From an uncultured Roseburia sp. (GTDB taxonomy: Bacteria > Bacillota > Clostridia > Lachnospirales > Lachnospiraceae), in contig CAJUNX010000033.1 of NCBI GenBank assembly GCA_910587865.1, forward strand, positions 1 to 45,274: DNA of 45,274 bases. Reading direction: 5' to 3'. Of the stretch, positions 32,339 to 40,937 are shown in pieces. The first letter of the stretch is position 1. Each line of letters starts with the position of its first letter. The translations under genes and the position numbers were made by a program. The notes below the pieces were generated by a model, which was not told the origin of the DNA, searched no databases, and saw nothing but the letters and a program-made list of their open reading frames with translations.

Positions 32339-35300
32339 TTAAAATTGAAACGACGGGCGTCCTGTGCACTGAAACTGTTCCGCATCAAGTCTTTTTATGA
32401 TCTGAAACAATGTATGCCCATCACATTCCGCCGTCACATTAATATTGATATCGCCTGCAGCTGATCCTACGCCTGTCAGTCCAAGCCTGGAAAAGACTTC
32501 CATCATGGATTCCATATTAGCCTGTTTGATGGTAGACAGAGGGGATACTATTTCCGTTTCCCTGGTATTATCTCCCAATATTGCCAGGTGTCGGCCCATC
32601 GACCGCGGGATCACCTGACCGGTAGCATATCCAGGTATTTTTGCCTCCGCAAGCTGTACCGCAACAGAGGCAGGAATTGCAGAGAATACTGATCTCCCAC
32701 CTATCGTTCCCATACCGGCGTTTCCAATGCTGGAAAGCGCGCCTCCGACGTTTCCGATTCCACTTCCCCAAAAATCTTTGACAGACTGAATGGCAGCGCC
32801 AATCTTTTCGATAAATCCGGTAATTTTTTCGATAATGGGGTTCACGATATCAAATATGGCATCTCTGATTCCCTCAAAGATCCCGACAATTCCATCCCAC
32901 GCCTTCTGCCAGTCTCCGGTAAATACACCTGTCAGGAATTCTACAATGCCGCGTATCACATCGATTATATCGCTGATTACATCAGATATTATTCCAAACA
33001 TCTGAAGAAATCCATCCACAATATCGTCCATCACAGGAAGTACGACGGGCAGGATATGTTCAATCACCCATTCGATCAGCGGTTTCAGAACATTATCCCA
33101 AAACGCCTTCAGCATATCCGCAACGCCGCCGATCAGCTCAATAAAGTTATTCAGCATCGGCTGAATATGTTCTGACCAAAGCACATCAAACTTTTCAGCC
33201 CACTTGTCAAGAAGCGGCTGAACCGATCCGTTCCAAAATTCCATGAACTTACTTACGATATCAGACAGTCCCAGTGCTACAGAATCAAAAAACGGCTTAA
33301 TATGTCCGTCGTAGACTTCATTCAGTTTGTCAATGGTCTCATCTATTCCTCGTCTGATCGTTCCGGTTACAGAAGCTAAAACCGATAAAATGCCTTCCAA
33401 TGCAGTTTTAAATTTGTCCGCATTATCGATGACCGGCTGTGCAAAAATGTTAATAACATCCCTCGACAATTTTAATGCTATTTCAGATATTCCCATAAGG
33501 GTATCTAAAATCATTCCTAAGATATTCGCTGTAAGCTGTATACCTTCAGAACCTGCAAAAGCTTCAAAGATGTATGCAACAGACTGTGACAATTCCGCAA
33601 TGGTATTATTTATTTCAGCTCCTATTTCAAACATAGAAACCATATATCCTTTTATCCGTCCGCTGCTCTCCTCGAGATATCGCGCAATACCGCCAACAAG
33701 GTTTGTGCCGATCGTAAGCCCGATACTGGCAACGGATCCGGCAAGACTCCCCAACGCATAAAAAACAGACTTTATCCAGGAATCAGCCCCCGAAGTAACC
33801 GCAGGATCGGTCCATATACCAATCAGACTGTCTTTTATAGATCCGATACTGTCTTTTATGGACTGCCAGCGATACTCCCAATCTCCAAGCCCGTCCCAAA
33901 AACCCTGCGCAAAGACATCTTTAAGCATTTTGGCGTATTCTGCGATCTTTTCAAAATAAGACGGCACTTTAGGGTCAACTGGAACTTCCTCAAACATTCC
34001 TGCTGAGTTCGCTCCGCCGCCTCCTCCGCCGGAACTGCTTAAATTGTTCAGCTTGTCAAGGCTGCTAAGCTGCTTATTCTGCGCTTTTGTCTGTCCCTCT
34101 ATCGCTGCCGTAGTCTGTTTGACCGCTTTGGTGTATGTCTTCTGCCCAGTAATCACCGCCATAAATCGCCCGATCACATTCATCAGACCTGAAATAGCCT
34201 CCATGGTTCTTTGTATATATGGTATCGCTATCTCCACCAGGGGACGGAATGCCGCCGCAAAAGAGTTTTTCAGCGTCAGGGAGCTTGCTTTCAGCCCGTC
34301 CACAGCAGTTTTAAAAGCGCCGACTTCGTTGTACAGGTTCCCGAATCCCTCTTTCATGCCGGAGATCATAGCATTAAACGCTTTGCTGATCTGATTGAAT
34401 ATCAGCAGAGACAGTGTCAGTCCCTTAAATCTCGAAGCAAGCGTTGACATCATTCCGCCGGATTTTTTCATTGACTGGTCCAGCCCTCCAAATGATGTTT
34501 TTGCTACTTCCGAAAGTTTTTTATATTTCTCTCTGACAGATCCAATGTTGTTACCGTACTCCTTTATTTCCTGATTCAGCTCTGCCAGCTCCTGCTTTGC
34601 AGCATCATACTGCTGATATCCGGCCCCTATCCCGGCGGCCTCCATGTCTTTGATTTCCTGCAAAAGCTGGCGCCGGCGTTCTACAGCTTCAATAATGCGC
34701 TGGTTACCTACAACAGAGTTATTTCTGATCTGTGCAAGTCGTTCTTCTTCTGCTATCTCTGCCTGGATCGCAGATGCTTCTTTTGCCCGCCTTGCCTCTT
34801 CCTTTGCCTGGAGCTTTGCTTCGTTTTCTACTTCCTTCTGTATTCTCGCGTTTTCCTTTTGCAGGTTTTTTTCTGCTTGTTCGGATATTCTTCTCTGACG
34901 TTCAAACTGGCGGTCAGCTTCACGCTTTGCTTTCTCTGCCTCTTTTGCCTTTCCGGCCTCTGTCTGCTTGTTAAGTTGTGCCTGATATTCTTTTACGGCA
35001 TCTGTAGCATTTTTCCACGCAATGTATGTTTCATCATACTCCTTATACCCCTCTGTTACATCGGCGGCTTCCAGTTCTGCCAGTTTGGATGCAATCCGCT
35101 CTCTCTCCTCCATCAGGTCAACCATTTTCTGATCTGCAACCGTGGATTTTTCCTTTATCTCATTCAGCTGTTTTTCATTCGATAAAAGTGCTTTATAGTG
35201 ATCGCCTGCCTTTGTGATAGCATCTTCTTCATACTGGATCTGACGCTCCATTGCCTTATACTGTGCAGTATCCTGTCCAAGAACAAAATCTTTTCCATCA

Positions 35301-35653
35301 TCAGTGAGCTTCTGCATCTTTGACTTTATCAGATCAACCTTATCGCTTGCCGTCGCAATTTTTTCATTGAGAGAATCCCATGCGTCACCCGTGGAAATTC
35401 CCAACTTCTCCCATTCATTCTGTTTTGTAACCAATCCGGATAATTCTTTTTCTGCATCAGAAAGCTTTTCCTGCAAATCTTTGTAATCTTTTGTTGCTAT
35501 TTTCTGATCTTTCAGCGCATCCATTTTTGAGCGCAGTTCATCTATGTATTTGGCTGACTTTTTAATCTGCCATTCAAGGCTCGCAAGCGACTCTTCCGCA
35601 TCCTTCGTAGTTATTTTGGTAACGATCCTGATTGATCCATCATATTGCGCCAT
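32339..35653 (-). CDS. Phage tail tape measure protein
   Basis: This 1104-aa protein sets tail length and is threaded through the tail tube. Residues 1-390 are almost continuous charged coiled coil. A hydrophobic region with Gly-rich linker follows (LTLSLLIFNQISKAFNAMI about 425; SSSGGGGGGANSAG about 555), then many amphipathic helices with buried Ile/Phe/Leu. A Gly-rich stretch follows (about 1010-1060), and the C-terminus DININVTAECDGHTLFQ..TGRPSF is typical for siphophage tape measures. GGAGGTGTC lies before the ATG. It is the last phage gene in this direction; the tail-tip and lysis genes that normally follow are absent. The natural-looking C-terminus suggests the gene itself is intact. 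Confidence 0.9.
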   Translation of the reverse strand: MAQYDGSIRIVTKITTKDAEESLASLEWQIKKSAKYIDELRSKMDALKDQKIATKDYKDLQEKLSDAEKELSGLVTKQNEWEKLGISTGDAWDSLNEKIATASDKVDLIKSKMQKLTDDGKDFVLGQDTAQYKAMERQIQYEEDAITKAGDHYKALLSNEKQLNEIKEKSTVADQKMVDLMEERERIASKLAELEAADVTEGYKEYDETYIAWKNATDAVKEYQAQLNKQTEAGKAKEAEKAKREADRQFERQRRISEQAEKNLQKENARIQKEVENEAKLQAKEEARRAKEASAIQAEIAEEERLAQIRNNSVVGNQRIIEAVERRRQLLQEIKDMEAAGIGAGYQQYDAAKQELAELNQEIKEYGNNIGSVREKYKKLSEVAKTSFGGLDQSMKKSGGMMSTLASRFKGLTLSLLIFNQISKAFNAMISGMKEGFGNLYNEVGAFKTAVDGLKASSLTLKNSFAAAFRPLVEIAIPYIQRTMEAISGLMNVIGRFMAVITGQKTYTKAVKQTTAAIEGQTKAQNKQLSSLDKLNNLSSSGGGGGGANSAGMFEEVPVDPKVPSYFEKIAEYAKMLKDVFAQGFWDGLGDWEYRWQSIKDSIGSIKDSLIGIWTDPAVTSGADSWIKSVFYALGSLAGSVASIGLTIGTNLVGGIARYLEESSGRIKGYMVSMFEIGAEINNTIAELSQSVAYIFEAFAGSEGIQLTANILGMILDTLMGISEIALKLSRDVINIFAQPVIDNADKFKTALEGILSVLASVTGTIRRGIDETIDKLNEVYDGHIKPFFDSVALGLSDIVSKFMEFWNGSVQPLLDKWAEKFDVLWSEHIQPMLNNFIELIGGVADMLKAFWDNVLKPLIEWVIEHILPVVLPVMDDIVDGFLQMFGIISDVISDIIDVIRGIVEFLTGVFTGDWQKAWDGIVGIFEGIRDAIFDIVNPIIEKITGFIEKIGAAIQSVKDFWGSGIGNVGGALSSIGNAGMGTIGGRSVFSAIPASVAVQLAEAKIPGYATGQVIPRSMGRHLAILGDNTRETEIVSPLSTIKQANMESMMEVFSRLGLTGVGSAAGDININVTAECDGHTLFQIIKRLDAEQFQCTGRPSFQF

Positions 35654-35775
35654 AAAAAAGACACCTCCACATAAGCAGAGATGCCTTTATCCCTGCCCGT
35701 AACTGTTTGGGTTAGCGATACGCCCCATAGCGTACCGGTACAATAATCCTGTTATTCGTTCTAACAATGCGCCTG

Positions 35776-36288
35776 TTATTTTGTTTTCCTCTGCGGTCTC
35801 TTATGATTCTGCGGCTGGTACTTTGCCATCCGGGCCTTGCCGGCCTTCTGCTCGCGCTCAACCTTACAATCAAACAATTTTTCAACAACTGGCACAATCT
35901 TCTCAAAGAAATCAATAATGCAATTCGCATCCGGCAGGAAGTCCGGGATCACTTCATATATATTTCGAAAATACTTCTTCACGGTATCCGCTCCAAAAAT
36001 TCCGTCAATGACAGACACAGCTTCTTTTGAAAAGTCCACATTCACACCGGACATTTCCAGCGCCTTATCCATGGCCGCCTCAAAATCATCCCGGTTCTCA
36101 TATTTCTTTTGGACTTCTTCCAACTTTGCCGGAACTTCATCCGCCATATCTGCGATCTTCTTGTACCCGGCAACAAACTTATCAAAGAATGTGGAGTTAT
36201 CCGGTGATATAGTTATGTAATCGCCAAAATTATTCAACTCGATTTTTATGAGATTCGTACTCTCTGATCCAATCTTTTCCTTTTCCAT
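35776..36288 (-). CDS. Probable phage tail assembly chaperone
   Basis: This 170-aa protein is encoded directly before the tape measure gene, the usual place of the tail assembly chaperone that coats the tape measure before tube assembly. It opens with a beta-type segment (NLIKIELNNFGDYITISPDN), continues with helices (FFDKFVAGYKKIADMADEVPAKLEEV) and ends in a Lys/Arg-rich tail. The size and the GVNVDFSKEAVSVIDGIFGADTV section resemble short tail proteins of Clostridia phages. A plus-one-frame opening runs past its stop to 35712, but no convincing slippery site was found. The 122 nt between it and the tape measure hold no other gene. Confidence 0.6.
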   Translation of the reverse strand: MEKEKIGSESTNLIKIELNNFGDYITISPDNSTFFDKFVAGYKKIADMADEVPAKLEEVQKKYENRDDFEAAMDKALEMSGVNVDFSKEAVSVIDGIFGADTVKKYFRNIYEVIPDFLPDANCIIDFFEKIVPVVEKLFDCKVEREQKAGKARMAKYQPQNHKRPQRKTK

Positions 36289-36289
36289 A

Positions 36290-36751
36290 TTAACGCCCCT
36301 TCCTCTCCTTCAATGCAACATCCAAATAGTAGAAGAACAATCTCCTGGCGCCGTAAAAATCTGTTCTGCCAAGCGGGCAACGGCCAAGCCGGTCATGAAA
36401 TTCCAAAAAGTCGTAGCTGATACCCTTCGTTACCGACAGGGCAATGTGTCCTGCGGCCTGCCTGTCAGCCTTTAAAGCCGCATCAAGCACCATGTCAGCA
36501 TATTCGTCAGACTTCGCAATTTCTGTCAGTTCTTTGCGTCGTTCCGGCGTGATGCCATAGGCCAACCAGGGGAGCCGGATATTACCGGCTCCGGCCTTCC
36601 GCTCCCAGTACTTCCTCTGATACTCTTTCACTCTGTCCAAATTCTGCGCGCGCCATTCCCGCTGCCTGGCGTTGATTGCGTCCCGGTTCCTGCTCCTGTA
36701 CTGCCGCATATAGGCTTTCCTTGCTTCATATGCTTCTGCTGTCATAGCCAT
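36290..36751 (-). CDS. Phage protein of unknown function (153 aa)
   Basis: The N-terminal third is a highly basic helix of the type YMRQYRSRNRDAINARQREW. Such helices also occur near small nucleic-acid-binding phage proteins. The middle is Ala/Leu-rich and the end LGRCPLGRTDFYGARRLFF is aromatic/basic. AAGGAGGATG precedes the ATG. It lies one base before the tail-chaperone gene and 40 nt after the 234-aa protein gene. The product could bind DNA or RNA, but no domain is recognised. Confidence 0.6.
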   Translation of the reverse strand: MAMTAEAYEARKAYMRQYRSRNRDAINARQREWRAQNLDRVKEYQRKYWERKAGAGNIRLPWLAYGITPERRKELTEIAKSDEYADMVLDAALKADRQAAGHIALSVTKGISYDFLEFHDRLGRCPLGRTDFYGARRLFFYYLDVALKERKGR

Positions 36752-36791
36752 ATTTCCCCATCCTCCTTCCAGGTAGATCTATTGTACCGCA

Positions 36792-37496
36792 CTAAAAAAC
36801 TGTGCAGCTCTGTTTTGCCTGATCAAATCCAACCGAGAAGTCAGCATCCAGGCTGTCAAAACTTTCACCCTCAAACGGCTTCATTGATTTGAGGGAATCT
36901 TTCGCCAAATGGTTCCAGTAGCTTGTGCGTGAATCAAAATCCGCGCCGCCGTATTTAGGCATATAATCGCTATTGACCGAATGGGCCAGCGTCCTGACAA
37001 ACGAACCAAATACCTTTTCACGGTCTGCCGGAGTCTGTCCGAACTGTACTATGGTAATACCAGTGCCTTCTTCCGCTGGGCGGTTCGCCTCATATCGCTC
37101 TTTTAAAATCCTGCTCATAATGGCGTTATCTGCGTGCTTATTTGCCAGCTCCTGCCAATCTGCATGGGTAAGATTTATGCCGCTGTTCAGCAGCTTCATG
37201 GTTGCATCATCAATCTTATCGCCGTCCAGTCTTGAAAGCTCTGCCATCTCTTCGGAATACGCATCGGCAACGTTCAAGACAAGCCGCTGTGCACTCTCGA
37301 TCTTCTCGTTCATCTCAGCTTTTGCGCTCTCGATCTTCTCGTTGTACCCAACTTCACCCAAAATACCTTCCGAAAGATCATCCTTCCATAGCTTATCTTT
37401 GCGTTCGTAATCCTCTTTTGCCGAGATGATGGAAGCCCTCGCGCTTCCTGCCTTTTTAACCGCCTCTTTGTAAAATTCGATATTACTTTTTTTCAT
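36792..37496 (-). CDS. Phage protein of unknown function (234 aa)
   Basis: A long charged helical N-terminal half (to about residue 100, with two near-repeats GYNEKIESAKAEMNEKIESAQ) is followed by a mixed domain (TGITIVQFGQTPADREKVF) and an acidic end. The start at 37496 is set by AAGGAGGATTTTACC; an earlier in-frame ATG at 37523 lacks a good site. It occupies the place between terminase and tail genes where portal and scaffold proteins are expected, but shows no feature of either. The internal duplication NEKIESA is clear; the function is unknown. Confidence 0.6.
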   Translation of the reverse strand: MKKSNIEFYKEAVKKAGSARASIISAKEDYERKDKLWKDDLSEGILGEVGYNEKIESAKAEMNEKIESAQRLVLNVADAYSEEMAELSRLDGDKIDDATMKLLNSGINLTHADWQELANKHADNAIMSRILKERYEANRPAEEGTGITIVQFGQTPADREKVFGSFVRTLAHSVNSDYMPKYGGADFDSRTSYWNHLAKDSLKSMKPFEGESFDSLDADFSVGFDQAKQSCTVF

Positions 37497-37519
37497 GGTA
37501 AAATCCTCCTTCATAATTT

Positions 37520-37870
37520 TCATTCATAGTCCTCAATATTCCTGTTCGGTGCCGGATGTCTGATGATGTCGGCAAGGGCATCCATATTCTCCAATATCTG
37601 ATCATTCAACACCGTCTTCCCCGGCTTCACATAATGATTTCGAAGCTCCACCTGAAACAGTGGTTCCCCGCGGTCTTCATGGTATTTCCGAAAATCAGTG
37701 TTAACCTCACTGATCGTAAAATACGCATCAATCAGACGATTCCACTGTGTCTTATCCATTCCTGTCAGGCAGTGCGGACACACTGGCGGTTTGTCGTCGT
37801 GGTTCATATTGCGGCTGTAAAGCTCAAATCTGCCGCCACAGTGAAAACAATGTACTTTCAAATAATCCAT
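37520..37870 (-). CDS. Phage zinc-ribbon protein (116 aa)
   Basis: CFHCGGRFELYSRN and PPVCPHCLTG form a Cys4 zinc-ribbon pair in the first 40 residues; the remainder is helical and acidic. GGAGAGGATT precedes the ATG. It follows the large terminase gene by 14 nt on the same strand and is probably co-transcribed. Small Cys4 phage proteins often bind DNA or assist packaging or transcription, but nothing here identifies a role. Confidence 0.65.
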   Translation of the reverse strand: MDYLKVHCFHCGGRFELYSRNMNHDDKPPVCPHCLTGMDKTQWNRLIDAYFTISEVNTDFRKYHEDRGEPLFQVELRNHYVKPGKTVLNDQILENMDALADIIRHPAPNRNIEDYE

Positions 37871-37884
37871 AATCCTCTCCCTTC

Positions 37885-39153
37885 CTATGCCTGCGACATT
37901 CTCCGCAGAAATACAGGCGATAAGCTGTAGCGCAGCGCATCCACAAAGTGATTATCATGGTCGGGGTAACCCGACATCACATTCCCGTCTTTATCCCTCT
38001 CGTACTCATACTCTGTTATCTCTTTGAGTGCGTGGGGCGTTCTCTTTGGGTCTATGACGATTGTCCGGCATTGCAGCCATTTCATACCGTATTCAACGCT
38101 TCCTGGCGGCTTATGCGCTGCCCTTGCGTTCCACACGCCTAAATCCTTGTAATCTGCAATAGATTTTGGTTCTGCACTGTCGCATATCGTCCCATATGGC
38201 ATGGCGTGTAAATCCTTTGCATGATTATCCAATATCCATTTTGCAGTATCTTTGTTCGCTGTCTTTTGCCTGCGTTTTTCATCAATCAGATATATCTTTT
38301 CTTCCCTCGGATTGTAATGATCTAAGATAAAGGCGTAAGGATCGGGATACCAGCCCCAGTCAACACCTGCATACAGCCTGTCCATTCTCCCGACTTCTTT
38401 GTCCGTAATCTCCCGGATTTCCAGGAACTCAAATATGCTTGTCCCCAGGCCAACAGGAATTCCCAGATACTCATGTTCATAAGCTTTCGGATTGGTTTCT
38501 TTTAAGTGTTCTGCATCATCAAGGAACTGCTGCCCCAGCCACTCCGGCGGTGCATCCAGGTAGCAGCTTTTATGCCGGTAGCTGTCACTGCGCGGCTCAT
38601 TGACGTACTGATTCGCCCAGTTCGCATTTGTGATAGGTGGATTAAAGCTCTTGAACACAACAAACTTACTTCCGCCACGCAGAACCGATTGCTGTACCGT
38701 CCGGATCTCCTCCGGTCCCTGAAACTCGTCAAGCTCCTCAAACCACAAATACTTGAAATACCCATGCGATACCTTGATAGACTTCGTCTTCTTTGCCTTG
38801 TCCAGCCCGCGAAATATAATTTTCTGTCCTGTGGGGCGATAAATGCACTGCATAGGGCTCACATTCGACTCCCACAGATGTGACACCCCCAGTTCGTCTA
38901 TCGCCCAAAGCATCTGCTCAAATACTGACTCCCGAAGCGTCACCCCGTATTTACGGAATATGACTGCATTGGACAGCGGATCCTTCATCATTCCAAGAAC
39001 GATTTCCAGCGATATGAACGACGATTTCAGACCGCCCCGGCCACCATAAAGATCGTAGTAGGTATGCCCGCCCTTTAAAATATCCCGGTGTACCGGATAA
39101 AATGCGGGCGCAATCAGTTTTCCAAAATCAATCACTGTCTCCGATGCTGTCAA
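37885..39153 (-). CDS. Phage terminase large subunit (PBSX/TerL type)
   Basis: This 422-aa packaging motor has an ATPase with Walker A GGRGGLKSS (about residue 38) and Walker B YLWFEELDEF (about 135), then an RNase H-like nuclease with acidic residues in AGVDWGWYPDP (about 250), CDSAEPKS (about 325) and PDHDNHFVDALRY (about 400). The length is normal and all motifs are intact, so the protein should be active. Its start overlaps the small subunit gene by 26 nt. A portal gene, which almost always follows, is missing. Confidence 0.92.
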   Translation of the reverse strand: MTASETVIDFGKLIAPAFYPVHRDILKGGHTYYDLYGGRGGLKSSFISLEIVLGMMKDPLSNAVIFRKYGVTLRESVFEQMLWAIDELGVSHLWESNVSPMQCIYRPTGQKIIFRGLDKAKKTKSIKVSHGYFKYLWFEELDEFQGPEEIRTVQQSVLRGGSKFVVFKSFNPPITNANWANQYVNEPRSDSYRHKSCYLDAPPEWLGQQFLDDAEHLKETNPKAYEHEYLGIPVGLGTSIFEFLEIREITDKEVGRMDRLYAGVDWGWYPDPYAFILDHYNPREEKIYLIDEKRRQKTANKDTAKWILDNHAKDLHAMPYGTICDSAEPKSIADYKDLGVWNARAAHKPPGSVEYGMKWLQCRTIVIDPKRTPHALKEITEYEYERDKDGNVMSGYPDHDNHFVDALRYSLSPVFLRRMSQA

Positions 39154-39610
39154 TAATCTTTACTGCCTCCGTCAGATCCACCTTATTTTCCTGTTTATCC
39201 CGCCACTGCTCCGGTTTTCTGTTTTTCAGCCAAAAGATCTGTGCCGTCGTATCGGGTGGATAGTATTTCTCCACTGCCATTACAATCGGTTCTGTAATTT
39301 CCCTGATCCGCTTACCGTCCTTGTACTCCACGACCTTCCGGGCGGATACACTCTGCTCTGTTTCCCGGAACCCAAGTGCCTTTTTACGAAGAGCGTTCTC
39401 AACCTCGATATCAGCGACTTCCTTCCCCTTTTTTAAGGACTGAAATATCGGCTCACTCTTCCTTTTCCAATTGTACAGCGTCCGAACATTGATCCCCATA
39501 TTTCCCGCTATCTGCTCGTCTGTCAGCCCATCCCTTGACCAGGCTTCCAGCAACAGTAACTGTTCCGGCTCTTCCCATTCTGATTTTGCGACTCTTGCCA
39601 CCGATATCAC
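39128..39610 (-). CDS. Phage terminase small subunit
   Basis: This 160-aa protein (157 aa if GTG 39601 is used) recognises packaging DNA. An N-terminal homeodomain-like HTH is clear (DGLTDEQIAGNMGINVRTLYNWKRKS, about 26-52), followed by a central helical region and a C-terminus PPDTTAQIFWLKNRKPEQWRDK typical of TerS proteins of Firmicutes prophages. The first GTG lies too close to AGGAG, and 39601 is better spaced. It overlaps the large subunit gene by 26 nt. An ability to redirect packaging is what phage satellites usually carry in this gene. Confidence 0.88.
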   Translation of the reverse strand: MISVARVAKSEWEEPEQLLLLEAWSRDGLTDEQIAGNMGINVRTLYNWKRKSEPIFQSLKKGKEVADIEVENALRKKALGFRETEQSVSARKVVEYKDGKRIREITEPIVMAVEKYYPPDTTAQIFWLKNRKPEQWRDKQENKVDLTEAVKIIDSIGDSD

Positions 39611-39739
39611 ACTCCTGTCTTTTTCTTTCCTCTCTTTCTCATTATCGCATATTACAGGATGCTGTTTGTACCAAGTTAAGCGCCGTTCCAGGGCTTTAGA
39701 CAGGACAGGCGGCCATGACAGCCGCCATGCCTCCCTCTG

Positions 39740-39904
39740 CTACAGTACGCCAGCCATACAAAGGACAATTACAAGTGCAAGGACAAAGCCCAGAACCTCC
39801 GCAACCATCCCGGCGATAAAATAGCAAAGAAATTTCAGTCGTTCGAAACTCATAGGCTCTCTCCTGTTCATTGCACTTTTTAAAATGACTTCATCAATTT
39901 CCAT
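39740..39904 (-). CDS. Small phage membrane protein (54 or 37 aa)
   Basis: This is a short open frame with one hydrophobic helix at its end (VLGFVLALVIVLCMAGVL). ATG 39904 gives 54 aa and lies 2 nt after the stop of the preceding gene. ATG 39853 gives 37 aa and has an excellent AGGAGAGAGCC site, so it may be the main start. It sits just before the terminase genes. The size and single helix resemble holin-like or superinfection-exclusion peptides, but nothing proves this. Confidence 0.55.
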   Translation of the reverse strand: MEIDEVILKSAMNRREPMSFERLKFLCYFIAGMVAEVLGFVLALVIVLCMAGVL

Positions 39905-39906
39905 GT

Positions 39907-40296
39907 TCACTTTGTCGCACCTCCCCGTCTCCTTGCCCTGATCACCATTCCAAGCGGTTCCGGCTCATGCGCCGAAAAGCAAGGATAAATCCCTATCGCA
40001 TCAACAGGTACGTACTCCACATCCCCAGATGCTTCCGCTCCCTGCCGGTTTGCGTCATTTGCATATTCCGCCAAAACTTCAAAAAATATATTATCCTCCT
40101 CGTTGTCATACTCTGCACCATACACCTTTTCGCACTGCTCCTTCAGCAGATCCGGCGTAAAGCAAAGGCCTGTCCGCTCCGTTCTCCGGCTTTTCTCATA
40201 AATGTTATTTATCACCCTGATAAAGGCCGTGATAAAATCCATATTCATATCAAATCCCGCAGACTGTAACTGCCCTATTGTCAGTGGATATCTCAT
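39907..40296 (-). CDS. Phage protein of unknown function (129 aa)
   Basis: The protein opens LTIGQLQSAGFDMNMDFITAF and contains LKEQCEKVYG plus an acidic segment EYDNEEDNIFFE. It ends in a basic tail (MVIRARRRGG). No domain is recognised. It lies in the short operon between the helicase and terminase genes. The stop codon TGA lies 2 nt before the start of the small membrane protein. Confidence 0.55.
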   Translation of the reverse strand: MRYPLTIGQLQSAGFDMNMDFITAFIRVINNIYEKSRRTERTGLCFTPDLLKEQCEKVYGAEYDNEEDNIFFEVLAEYANDANRQGAEASGDVEYVPVDAIGIYPCFSAHEPEPLGMVIRARRRGGATK

Positions 40297-40367
40297 TTTT
40301 TACTTCCTTTCCCCGGCATACCGTGTTACAATAATCATGTATTGGTTACGGTTCCGGCTGTGCTTTT

Positions 40368-40397
40368 GCCCTGTTGATATTGCAGTATCAACGGGGC
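40368..40397. repeat. 12-bp hairpin in the phage operon
   Basis: GCCCTGTTGATA (40368-40379) pairs with TATCAACGGGGC (40386-40397) with one wobble; the loop is 6 nt. On the transcribed (minus) strand no U tract follows, so processing or mRNA protection is more likely than termination. It fills the 104-nt gap between the 129-aa and 63-aa protein genes. Confidence 0.6.
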
Positions 40398-40400
40398 GTT

Positions 40401-40592
40401 TCAATTTGTCATAATGTTGCCTGTGATACATAAAAAACTGTTTTTCCCGTTCGTGCAGGTACACTTATCCAAAGTCTTGTCAATGCTGTCCAGTGTTACA
40501 GATGCATCCGACAGTGAATCGCTGATGCTCTCCAGGCTTGCGTTGATGGATTCCAAAGCAACCGCAATCCGGGTCAATAATTCCTCGCTCAT
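40401..40592 (-). CDS. Small phage coiled-coil protein (63 aa)
   Basis: A heptad-rich segment (ALESINASLESISDSLSDASVTLDSIDKTLD) predicts a coiled coil, followed by a CTCTNGKNSF tail. Its start overlaps the stop of the 85-aa gene (ATGA), so translation is coupled. No function is recognised. Confidence 0.55.
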   Translation of the reverse strand: MSEELLTRIAVALESINASLESISDSLSDASVTLDSIDKTLDKCTCTNGKNSFLCITGNIMTN

Positions 40593-40846
40593 GCGCCCTC
40601 CTTTCTGACTGATGGTCGAAACTGCTGAACTTTTTCATTCTGCATTTCCTTCTTTGTATTTTCCAGCAATTCCAGTGTATCAAGAACCAGTGGCTTTGTG
40701 CCCTCTCCGTATCGCTCCACAATCCTTGTAGCTTCCTCCATACACTCCTGCCACTGCTCGTCTGATTCGGCATCAATGAATCTTTTGAACAGCTTCCAGC
40801 AGTCCGAGAACAATGTATATACTGTTTTTAGTTTCTGATTATTCAT
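40589..40846 (-). CDS. Small phage protein of unknown function (85 aa)
   Basis: This is a helical acidic protein (NNQKLKTVYTLFSDCWKLF, then SDEQWQECMEEATRIVERYG). The start at 40846 is chosen because AAAAGGAGATTT precedes it; longer in-frame openings enter the helicase gene and lack a site. It lies 92 nt after the helicase gene and overlaps the next gene. Confidence 0.6.
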   Translation of the reverse strand: MNNQKLKTVYTLFSDCWKLFKRFIDAESDEQWQECMEEATRIVERYGEGTKPLVLDTLELLENTKKEMQNEKVQQFRPSVRKEGA

Positions 40847-40937
40847 AAATCTCCTTTTCTTATGGGTGCAGAAAAAACACTTTTTCTCAACTCCATATAT
40901 ATTTTGATATATATCCTCATTTAGCTTTTTTACATAT

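Noticed and set aside
36792..37496. Portal or scaffold protein between TerL and the tape measure
   Set aside because: At 234 aa it is far too short for a portal, and it shows neither a portal core nor a convincing scaffold pattern beyond generic helices.
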